A DNA stretch of 64,000 nucleotides from Pratylenchus scribneri (lineage: Eukaryota > Nematoda > Chromadorea > Rhabditida > Pratylenchidae): assembly GCA_030063045.1 (NCBI GenBank), contig JAQSEB010000153.1:124001-188000 (forward strand), read 5' to 3'. The translations under genes and the position numbers were made by a program. This document shows, piece after piece, positions 55,434 through 64,000 of the stretch. Each line of letters starts with the position of its first letter. The stretch's first letter is position 1. The notes beneath the pieces are model-generated. The model saw only the letters and a list, made by a program, of their open reading frames with translations, did not search any database and had not been told where the DNA came from.

Positions 55434-56724
55434 AAGGCCAAACAACAAATACCTAAAACCTAACTAAATGAATTCGTCATTTGAGCTTGGATGATTTTAA
55501 ATTTCTTTAATTGATTACAATTTTTATGATTTTATTTTATTATTAAATGCGGTGAGATCCGAGAGCATTGGTACCTCTAATGAAGTTGATGAGTGAATTC
55601 ATTCACATACCAATGTTTCTCCGGAATCTTAGCCCATCTTAAAGAATTTTATATTTACGGATTTTCTACGTAAATGCGATAAAAATATTTTTTGTTTGTG
55701 TCCACTTGATCAATCTATAAATCGATTTTTGCCTTCTTCGAGGGAATTTTTTCCTCTGCGGCAAATATCGATTATGGTTACCCAATGGAACATTGTCGAT
55801 ACTCGATAGTGAAGATTTGATCCTTATCCTCAAGAACGGGAAATGTGCTGGGAAGAATTTGTAGGGTTAAAATTTGAGGTTGAGGCTACATCACGGTTTG
55901 CCTCTGGGATTCTTTTTTCTGTCAAACTAAAAATGAGGCAGTAATAATTTTCTTCTAGGAATCCAATGCGGTCTTGGAGATGAAAAAATAAATGAATTTG
56001 GCTCTTGGCCATTTTTGGAGAATATTATTTTATTTTCCATTATTACTTAATTTGTCTTATAATAAGTTTAATAGCATTTCTATTTGGCTAAGCTGTCCTA
56101 AGGGCCCAAAAAACCGCATATATTTTTCTCATTTTATGGATTATGTTCCACTTGATCAATCGATATATCCTTTCCTTCATTTTCATTTTGCCATCGTCGA
56201 AGTGATTGATTATTATTCAATTTTGGGCCAATGCCAATATAAATATATAATTTAATGTGGACTCTGAAGCGAATATTTTTCCCTTCCTATCCCAATATGT
56301 ATTATAGAAGGGAATGGGCCTATGCTTTCAATGCCTCACTCATGTGCCATATCAGTGCCCCTCTGTCAGCAGATTTAATCCATAAAAATAGGACCCATAA
56401 ACCAAAAAATGAAGGGTTTATTTCATATCTTCGATTTTCTTCCTCTTCAGTAATAAGTCATCTAATTCAAATAGTTTTGGAAGTAGTGCTGTGCTTTTCA
56501 TAATTTTTGACTCCGACTCCGGACTCCGACCTTTTCAACCAATTACGGAACCGGAGTGGAATCGGAGTCGCAGTTAGACACTGCCCTGTTTGGATATATT
56601 TTTTTAACTAAATTCTCGATAAACATTTTTTTTCTCAATTTCTATTGGAAAAAACTTATTAAATTGTTTATTAAATTCAGATTTTATTGAAAAAATTTAA
56701 AAAAAACTTCGAATTTAGACTTCA
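55434..56724. other. Interval between kinase genes 6 and 7
   Basis: Contains the relic of the gene 6 tail motif (55470-55510), a unit-shared block at 56145-56250 (CCACTTGATCAATCGATATA, GCCATCGTCG, GGGCCAATGCC), a small hAT-like inverted-repeat element (56484-56583) and the TTCAGATTTTATTG candidate acceptor just before the next gene. No gene seen. Confidence 0.55.
56484..56583. mobile_element. 100-bp hAT-like MITE (TAGTGCTGTGC ... AGACACTG)
   Basis: The ends TAGTGCTGTGC and CAGTGTCTAAC (reverse complement of the right end) obey the hAT end rule; inner copies of GACTCCGACTCCGG and CCGGAGTGG, CGGAGTCG face each other. The 8-bp flanks do not match, so the duplication is lost or the limits are off. 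Confidence 0.5.
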
Positions 56725-57019
56725 ATGAATCCAGCAAAATTAATCATTCTCTTTATCATTTTAACATTTCTATTAAAATTCCCAACGTTGGCATTCAAAA
56801 ATTCCCATAAAATTTTCCCAACTGTGGATTTAAAAAAACTTCTAAATCATCCAATTCATTGTTCTTGTCATAAACAAGAGCTTTTAACAGAAATGGTTGC
56901 AGTGAAATTCAAAAAAGGCAATAAATATTTAATCTCAACAGAGCCAATTGGAGAAGGTGGAACGGCATTGGTAAATAAAAATGAATCAGAAATAAATTTA
57001 TTTTATTTATTTTACCATC

Positions 57020-57400
57020 GGTGCTAGTTCATGTCCACAATGGTACAAATGTGGTCATGCCCACAATTGTTTAAAATGCTAATTTTAAGTAATAGAAAAT
57101 ATAATATTGAAAATATAAAACATTTATAAATCAATGAGGACTGGAAAAATCTAACCGGAAACCATCTTTTCGGAAAGAATCTAACCGGAAATAATCTTTC
57201 CGGAAAGAATCTAACCAGATACAATCTAACTGGAAACAATATTTCCGAAAAGAATCTAACCGGAAAGAATCTAACCGGAAAGAATCTAACCAGATACAAT
57301 CTGACCGGAAACAATCTCTCCGGAAAGAATCTAACCGGAAAGAATCTCATTCCAATTCACATATTTAATTTCATATAAAATTAAAATAAACATTTGTACC
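57020..57400. repeat. CCGGAAAGAATCTAA tandem array within an inverted repeat
   Basis: About fifteen units of the 15-bp phrase AATCTAACCGGAAAG (57155-57350) sit between GTCCACAATGGTACAAATG on the left and the reverse complement CATTTGTACCATAGTGGAC on the right. Probably a MITE that grew an inner satellite; it lies in intron 1 of kinase gene 7. Confidence 0.7.
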
Positions 57401-59146
57401 ATAGTGGACATAACCACATTTGTACTCTCCTTTGCCTTTTGTTGGAGATGACCCCGGACCCGGACGTTTTACCATCTAATCTAAATTAAAGAAAATAATT
57501 AATAAATTGTTTCAATTTTTGGACTTTAATAACATAAAGGAAAAGTTCAAAAAATTCAATTTTGAGTAAAAATTTTTTAAATCTTTTTTTAATAATAAAA
57601 TTTAAATATTTAGGTTTTTCATGCCATTTATATTGGCCAAAAATGGGAAATGGTACCAAAAGCGAAGACAAATTGTGTGGCCATCAAAGTGGCCAAACCA
57701 CCGATGAAAATAAATAATAGTCTAATTGCAAATGAATTGGCCATTCTCAATGATATGTTTAAGCTTCAGGGGAAAAAATTAAAATTGCCTCTACCAAGCC
57801 ATAATTTGAGATTTTTAAGAAGGTAAAATTTACCATTTTTTATTGGTAAAATTGCTTCCAAAAATAAAACCAATTATCCCTGAATTAAAGAATTTTTCAG
57901 TGAAATTTTCGAAGTTTCCTTATCCAACAAAACAAAAGAATATTTTGCCATTGTGATGGAATTGGGTAAACAAAATTTATATGAATATTGGCAAAAAGCG
58001 ATGGCTCGCATTTGCAGTGGCAAACGATGCTTTCATAAAAATGTTTCCGAGACAATGCTCCTTTATATTATGCGTGAAATAAGCGTAGGCCTTCATCAAT
58101 TACATCAAAGAAGCTTGTGGCTAGAGGGAGCATCCTTTTACTGGCGCAAGCCAACTAGGGGCACGGCTTTATAAAATGAAAAGAACTTTAGCATTTTCAA
58201 TGAATTTATAGCAACTTAAAGTGCTTGAAAAATTCTATCAATTAATATAAAATTCATACTATTTAAAATTCAAAGAGTTATGGCCTAAAATGTCGAAAAA
58301 ATGATCAAAAATGGTGTAACAATTATTCTCGAACTCGAAGGCATATTTTCGAAAATTCTAGACCAATTATTTTGTTTTATACACCAATCAATAGACATGA
58401 GACATGACTTAGCTCGTCAATATGACATTAACTTTATTGGAATCGGATCAATACTTCAAAAGTTATAATGCGTCAAACTTTTTCGCGCCCTCTACTCCCA
58501 ATTGGGGTGTATCCGTGGCTAGGAATTAATTTTATTTTTATTTGGTTCATATTCCCAGATTATATATTCATTGATTTGAAACCGCAAAATGTGATGGTTA
58601 TGCCGAATTTACCGAATCCAAAGGAATTGTACGAAAATAATTTTGGAAGACTCCGAATTAAATTGACGGATTTTGGTGCTTCACAAAAATTTGAGTCTGA
58701 AATTGGAAAACGAACATTGAGCGAAAATGATAAGAAACATTTAATGTGTAGTGTTTTTTATCGGGCTCCCGAGCTTTATGACACAACCATTGATAAGGTC
58801 AAATATTCTTGTTAAAAAGCTATGAATTTAATTTTAATTTTTTATTTTCAACAAATTTAGATTAGTCCAAAAACGGACATTTTCTCATTGGGTCGACTAA
58901 TGCTAATTTTGGCTGTACAAACACCTCAAATGAAAATATTTACTCCATTAATAAAAAATTTTTGGAAGGAATGGAATGAGGATGGGAATTGTGAAGAAAG
59001 TCATATAAATTGGGTGAAATTTGTGGGTAATATGCTTTTAGTTGCAAATATTTCTTCAAAAATTCCTTCAAAAATGTCATCATCACCGTCGAGTGTTCGT
59101 TTTGGATTGGATTATGATTATGATGAGAGTGAAGAAGAGGTAGAAG

Positions 59147-59534
59147 TAAAGCTGTGCCCTACTCTGACTTAAGCTCCGGCACCGCTCCGGAGCTAAAAAT
59201 TTTAAAAGACGGAGCTCGAAGCCGGAGTTAAGAATTTTGCATGACTCCGAACTCCGATCTACTCACTGATTTTTTGAGATAATTTTCTTTTTTGGGTCAT
59301 TTTTTATTTAATGAAGTAAAAATAATATTATTTTATTTGTGAAGATAAAATTTATACTATTTATAAAATTATTTACCAAAAAAATGCGTCGGAGCCAATT
59401 CGGAGCCAGAATAAAAAAAAATTCCTGAGTCGAACTAAACTTTTGAACAGCACCGGAGCTGGAGCCGGAGCAAAAAAATTTTTTAGAGTCAGAGCCTGAA
59501 GCCCGAGCTAAGAATTCTGAAAACGAGAGCTATG
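59147..59534. mobile_element. 388-bp hAT-like insertion in kinase exon 5
   Basis: The start TAAAGCTGTGC and the reverse complement of its end (CATAGCTCTCG) are weak inverted repeats. The flanks GTAGAAG (left) and GTAGAAAG (right) look like a near-perfect 8-bp target duplication. Inside are facing copies of CTCCGGAGC-type sequence. It is related in its ends to the element at 56484. Confidence 0.65.
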
Positions 59535-60325
59535 GTAGAAAGTGAAAATGTAAAAAGTTTGAAAATGCTCTATGATGAATTGAAAAGGAATTATGGACAT
59601 TTGATGGAAATTATTGAGGTAAATTTATTCTTTATTAATTTGAAATATTTCCTCTTAGGTCACAATCAATATTCGATCTTAATTAGTGCCTGCCGATTTC
59701 ATCTTTAGTGAGAAACCGGTTTAAACTTAGTTAGGGATGTCATTTTGATGAAAATTGGTTGAGAATAATTCTAATGACTAATACTTTCTCTTAGTGCTAG
59801 CCAATTTATCTTAAGTAAGAAACGATTTTCATCTTAGTGTCAACCGACTTCAACTTTATTATAAACGTTTCATCTTAATGAGAAGTGATTTAATCTAAGT
59901 GACAGCCGTCATCATTTGAAGAAACGTTTTCATGAGAACCAGTTTTATTTAATTAGAGTACAACCGGCTATATTTAGTAAAAAAATAATTTCATTATAGT
60001 GAAATGAAAACCGTTTTCTGCCTTCAGAAAATGTTTAAATTATATTTTTTATTAAACAATTTATTTATTTTTCTCTAAGCGAACCCAAGTAATCGAACAA
60101 AAACAAAGGCCATCGGCATTGGAAATCGTCGCGGAATGCTCACCAAAATTGGCTCATTTGGAGAGAAACAGCGTAAAAAATAAATCGTCGCACAAATCAT
60201 CTAATAAAAGTGATTCACTGATAATTCGAAGAACTGCCGCGGTGGATATTGCTTGTGGAAGCAGATACTTCAAGAAGAAGTTCCGAAAATGTCAAAAAAT
60301 AAATGATGGGCTTGGGAAATTCTAA

Positions 60326-60927
60326 ATTTTTTTAAATTGATTAAATTTTTCTGCCTTTTTATGATTGAATGTAACGAGATTCGGGAGCCTTGATTCCTTT
60401 AATGCAAAATAAATTCTAGCTTTTAAAATCTATGCCATTTTATGGAATTTTATACGGATTTACTAAATAAATACGAAAAAATATTTGTTTTTCACTTGAT
60501 CAATCGTTTAATCATTTTTTATCGATCAAAAAATTCTAGAAATAGTTTTTAAAAGTGGAAATTAGCAAAATTTTTGTAAAAAGTGCAATTTCAAAGTTTA
60601 ATATTTTTTGCTAATTGATGTGCAATCAAAGAGAGAATTGTTAAAACAAATATGCAAATAAATTTGACTAAAATATGAAAATGATATTTTTGATATTTTT
60701 GATTTGTGAATTATGAGCTATTTATAATTTTTATGCTAAATCCAATGGGAAAAGAGAAAATTTTTAAATAAATTTTAATGTTCAGCAGGACGCATATATC
60801 AATCGCTTTGCTGAACAAATAGTAAAATATTCTTCTCCGCCGACCAAAAATTGATATAAAAATGGAATGAAAATTTTGAAATTAAATCATTTGAAATTAA
60901 AAATACAATCAAAAAACCAATCTAATA
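60326..60927. other. End of the kinase array
   Basis: The 3' flank of kinase gene 7 keeps the unit pattern (ACTTGATCAATCG at about 60490), after which no further kinase exon follows. This marks the right border of the array in the window. Confidence 0.5.
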
Positions 60928-61971
60928 ATGAAATTTTCTCCTATAATTCTCTATTTAATTATTCAATGTTTTAATAAAATAAATGCTCAACAAAATGTTG
61001 ACGAAATAACGAAATTGCCTGGCGCAAATTTTCCTTTGAATTTTAAGCAATATTCGGGTAAGTATTAATGTTTAATGGCCAATTGATAATTAAAATAGTC
61101 GATATTAAATATAAAGAAAAATAATGAATTTTTTTTTCTTAATTAAACAAAATCATGTTTTATGTAAATGTCATAATGTCGATTTGATAATATTAATATA
61201 GGAATGCATTAAAATAGAAAAATATTTAATTTGGCGAAAAAAAATTTGAAAATAATGAAAAAATTAAAACGGTTTAATGGTTTATTTTAGACATCCAAAA
61301 GCTCATGCTGCTTCATTTATTAAATCTCTGATTTAGCTTATTATGTCTAAAAACAAGTTAAAATTAGTTTTGAACTGGAAAGTAATTTTTGATCGATAAT
61401 ACCCTTAATTTTTGATCAAACCATGTCAAATATATACTAATTGAAATGTCTTGAACTTGATGATAATTATCTATATTGGGTTTGGGGTAGGGCAAATCAC
61501 AAATCTATGTATTAATCTTTTAATAATTTTCAATATTTCTTTTAGCAAAATTAAATTCTATCCTTAAATATTTTATAATTTGTGTTTAGGCTTTCTCCAA
61601 GTTTCTGCTACCCATTTCTATCATTTATATTGGTTCAGAAAATTTATTTAAAATTTATTTATAATGAAAAACTAATGCCATAAATAAGCACAAACTAAAT
61701 TACATATTATATTACTTTTACACTTTCTAATTAACCTAAGGGAAGATTATTTTGTAATCAAATTTAATTGCACACATTTTTAAAGATTACAACTGCCAAG
61801 AAACCATGGAAATTTGGGGAACTGGTCGCCGGATTCAACACAACATACGCAAATGGAACATTCACAATTTTGACAGGTAAATCAAAATTTGACAAATTAT
61901 ATATTTTTAAAAAGCAAATTTTTTAATATTTTTCAGTTAGATTGGCCGGCAATTATGTAAAAAAAAAATAA
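60928..61971 (+). pseudogene. Serine carboxypeptidase (S10) relic
   Basis: Exon 1 (60928-61057) encodes a signal peptide (MKFSPIILYLIIQCFNKINA) and the family start DEITKLPGANFPLNFKQYSG, the pattern found at the N-terminus of lysosomal or secreted serine carboxypeptidases. A second exon (61786-61876: PWKFGELVAGF, TTYANGTFTIL) and a third (from 61937) match the C-terminal end, where the family has VRGAGHMVP; here it reads VRLAGNYVKKK and stops, so the catalytic His is replaced by Asn and the remainder lost. The centre with the catalytic Ser and Asp is absent from the 730 bp between. The gene is a remnant by internal deletion. Confidence 0.7.
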
Positions 61972-62267
61972 ATAAAATTAATCCCTTTTTATAATTGAAG
62001 GTGAAATCAACTCGACCCGAACTTGTTGATTATGTAATAAATAAATTCCTTCAAGATTAGAAGGATTTCAGCAGCAGTAGAATGCAATTTGAATGATGAA
62101 AGAAAATATTGGAATTGGAATTTGAATTTTCCATTGAAGAAAATTTGTAATTTTAATCCAATTGTTCGCTTAATAAAAATTGTTAACATATTATTTATTT
62201 TATTATTTAGAAAGTATATATAAAAATGGGTGTGCTAGGTCGATTCCACAAATAGTGGAAATATAAT

Positions 62268-62553
62268 TTTTGACTTCTAATAAATCAGAAATAGGTTTTA
62301 GAACCAACAAACCTTATATACCATTTTTTAGATCTAATCAAGTCGCGTCGAATGATATATAAATTTATAAATTGTCTGGTTTTGGTACCAAAATAAATTG
62401 TTTTAAACAAAAAACATAAAAATATGGTTTAAAAGTTTATAATTTTTGGCCTAAAACTGACATTTTATATACCATTCGATGCATCTCGATGAAATCTACA
62501 AAATGGTATAAGTTTTAAGGACTAAACCTTTCTAAAAGAAGATTTAGTAAAAA
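62268..62553. mobile_element. Inverted-repeat element, relative of the SPRY intron MITE
   Basis: TTTTTGACTTCTAATAAATC and TTTTAGAACCAACAAACC at the left face GGTATAAGTTTTAAGG and AAAGAAGATTTAGTAAAA at the right. Middle sequence GCATCTCGATGAAATC is shared with the copies near 38492 and 47990. Confidence 0.5.
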
Positions 62554-62566
62554 TTTATTTGGGAAT

Positions 62567-62875
62567 ATGCAGAATTTGTCATTTAAGATAATGCCCGATT
62601 TGTTAAAACTTTTTGTCGCCAATTTTATGACTGTAATGGCTACATTGAATTTGACTCCCTGTGTATTCTATATTCTATTACAATTGGATTTTATTGTTAG
62701 TCGCACCACGCCAACAGATCAGTACCGTCTCATTAACGGGACAAATGAAAATTATTACTTTAAGAAGTGTGGCCACGAAATAAATAATAAAACGAACATT
62801 AAAAAATCTCCGTCCAAAATAAATCTTTGCATTTCTTCTGTGTTTTTTTTTTGTGTATTAAAAATGAAATTTTAA
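62567..62875 (+). CDS. Doubtful ORF, 102 aa
   Basis: Opens with ATG (MQNLSFKIMPDLLKLF) and contains a hydrophobic stretch (MATLNLTPCVFYILLQLDFI), then a polar part with two Cys. No relative recognised, no clear splice partner. It may be an exon of an unknown gene or chance. Confidence 0.2.
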   Translation: MQNLSFKIMPDLLKLFVANFMTVMATLNLTPCVFYILLQLDFIVSRTTPTDQYRLINGTNENYYFKKCGHEINNKTNIKKSPSKINLCISSVFFFCVLKMKF

Positions 62876-63194
62876 TAATTCATCGTAACCATGCATAAAT
62901 ATAAACGTTGCGAAATGGAATTGAAAAGTCAATTAATTTGTTAACAAATTGCTGCCAGCTTAAAGAAATATTTATATGATTTTCAACATCATTTTGTTGA
63001 TTTTTATCCGCAATTGCTGCTAAATTTCTTCATAATAGATAAAAACTTTCAGAATTATATACAATTTCAGGAGAACTAAGACACATTATTTAATGTGCAA
63101 ATTTATTTTTATCTTTATGTGGATAATTTATATGAAATGTTATAATGATTTTTAATTGTGCATTTAATAATCCTCTTTAAGTCATCAATCTGTT

Positions 63195-63449
63195 TTATTT
63201 TTGTTGCATTACTGAAACAACATGGATCACATTGTTATGACATGTTGTTGCTGATGTTATTCCCATGTATTTGATTAACCATTTTGGCATGAAACATCGA
63301 CACCATTGTCGTCGGAATTCGGGACTGGCCCAGAGAAGAAGCCAGGAGGGCATCACAATGCACCCCAAATCAATGACGAGGGGATTGAGCGAAAGGAGAC
63401 CGCCCAAAGTTAAATAATCCTTCGCTTCTGAGGCCAGGTAATTGGCAAC
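63195..63449 (-). CDS. 7TM chemoreceptor, last exon (gene continues right)
   Basis: After a CCTTTTCAG acceptor the minus strand is open for 84 codons and a stop. The segment LLSLNPLVIDLGCIVMPSWL, LLWASPEFRRQWCRCF has the TM7 signature of nematode serpentine receptors (NP...D...P.W.LL..S..FR) followed by a short cytoplasmic tail. The remaining six transmembrane exons should lie to the right; none is recognisable in the last 550 bp of the window, so the upstream intron or the rest lies outside. Confidence 0.65.
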   Translation of the reverse strand, partial: VANYLASEAKDYLTLGGLLSLNPLVIDLGCIVMPSWLLLWASPEFRRQWCRCFMPKWLIKYMGITSATTCHNNVIHVVSVMQQK

Positions 63450-63659
63450 CTGAAAAGGTGTTCATGAGTTCGATATTTAAAGAATAATTTTGTAATAAAT
63501 ATTGCAATCGGAATTAGAATTATTATATATTATAGCATTAGATAAGACTATGGTCTAATAAAAATTCGCGAATTTATTTATAGATTACTAATGCTAATAA
63601 AAAATCTATTAAGATATCTAAAAATTTATAACCTAATTTCCAGTAAATTGAATTATTAA

Positions 63660-63885
63660 AACGATTTTTCAGGAAAAATTTGGATTTTTCGTTTTTCGAA
63701 AAAATTTCGATTTTATGCTTTTATTCTCTGTTATGTTTTTTGAAAATTTTGATTTTCGGTTTTTCAAAAAATTTTGATTTTTCTAAAATTTTCTATTTTG
63801 GTAAAATTTTTATTTTTGAAAAATTAATTTATGGTTTTTCGCAAATTTTCAGTTTAGGTTTTGCCTATTTTCGGAATTTTTAAAA
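63660..63885. repeat. Degenerate TTTTCGGTTTTTCAAAAAATTTT repeat
   Basis: Low-complexity repeat of GATTTTCGGTTTTTCAAAAA units. The plus-strand frame over it (67 codons of Phe, Ile, Leu, Ser) is an artefact of the repeat. Confidence 0.6.
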
Positions 63886-64000
63886 TATTATTTTTGTTGA
63901 GTGTAAAACGAAATCTAATTAAAATTCAAGGCTGCTATAAATTTAAAAAAATTCAAAAATGCTAAAATACCATAAGCAATGTGAACAACATATGGCTGGC

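Larger units (their letters stand above)
56725..60325 (+). pseudogene. Secreted protein kinase, array member 7, decaying
   Basis: Exons 56725-56970, 57614-57822, 57901-58112, 58559-58797, 58861 to 59618 (interrupted) and 60080-60325. Signal peptide, HCSCHK, Gly-loop PIGEGGTALV, CVAIKVAKP, YIFIDLKPQN, LTDFGASQKF, APEL and DIFSLG are all intact, so decay is recent. Three lesions: the intron 3 donor is GC (AGAA then GCTTGT) where all relatives have GT; a 388-bp element lies inside exon 5 (59147-59534), replacing the reading frame by a stop at 59172; and the tail ends without the conserved basic motif, whose remains lie in another frame. The GC donor could still work and the insert might be spliced out, so a functional product is not excluded. 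Confidence 0.75.

Noticed and set aside
57024..57350. Minus-strand frame of 108 codons with repeated RFFPVRFFPE
   Set aside because: Product of the 15-bp tandem array in an intron.
63680..63883. Plus-strand frame of 67 codons rich in Phe and Ile
   Set aside because: Product of a low-complexity TTTTC repeat at the window end.

Overview
The window looks like AT-rich nuclear DNA of a nematode. The reasons are: many short introns with nematode-type 3' splice sites (TTTTCAG or ATTTTAG); a nematode-style 7TM chemoreceptor exon; a secreted-SPRY (SPRYSEC/RBP-like) gene; a nematode-type serine carboxypeptidase relic; and a Maverick/Polinton virus-like transposon of the metazoan type. A parasitic species is plausible because secreted genes dominate, but the sequence alone does not prove it. 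All gene models below were spliced by eye.

Region 1 (about 0.5-8.8 kb, minus strand) is a Maverick/Polinton. It carries packaging ATPase, a basic virion-type protein, integrase with chromodomain-like tail, minor capsid, a small virion-type protein, major capsid, adenain-like protease and a frameshifted membrane glycoprotein. No PolB and no terminal repeats are visible. Several genes keep a TATATAA-type box 39-53 bp before the inferred start. Lesions: a one-base shift in the glycoprotein, no ATG for the capsid gene, and a Cys at the protease acidic position.

Region 2 (9-11.6 kb) is repeats: an imperfect 72-bp array, a hairpin, a Pol III-like box pair, a 42/43-bp minisatellite and a nearly perfect 275-bp duplication.

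Region 3 (11.6-60.3 kb) is the main finding: eight genes for signal-peptide-bearing protein kinases. Seven are on the plus strand and one divergent copy is on the minus strand. All have six exons and identical intron phases (0,2,1,0,0). Seven can be spliced into full open frames of 432-605 codons; the eighth is decaying (GC donor, transposon in exon 5). The proteins have a signal peptide, a Cys-x-Cys motif, a kinase domain with VAIK Lys, catalytic Asp/Lys/Asn, DFG and APE but a non-RD catalytic loop. The seven plus-strand copies add an acidic insert before the last kinase subdomain and a basic, Ser-rich tail. The units carry related flanks, introns full of MITEs and minisatellites, and small internal duplications, all signs of fast birth-and-death evolution.

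Region 4 (37.5-46 kb), inside the kinase array, holds minus-strand genes: a SPRY-domain gene, an unfamiliar secreted/membrane protein (complete, 279 aa), a Cys-rich protein with a C-terminal hydrophobic tail, and fragments of these families. Region 5 (60.3-64 kb) has a serine carboxypeptidase relic and the last exon of a 7TM chemoreceptor running in from the right. Together the accessory genes form what could be an effector-like island of secreted proteins beside a virus-like transposon.
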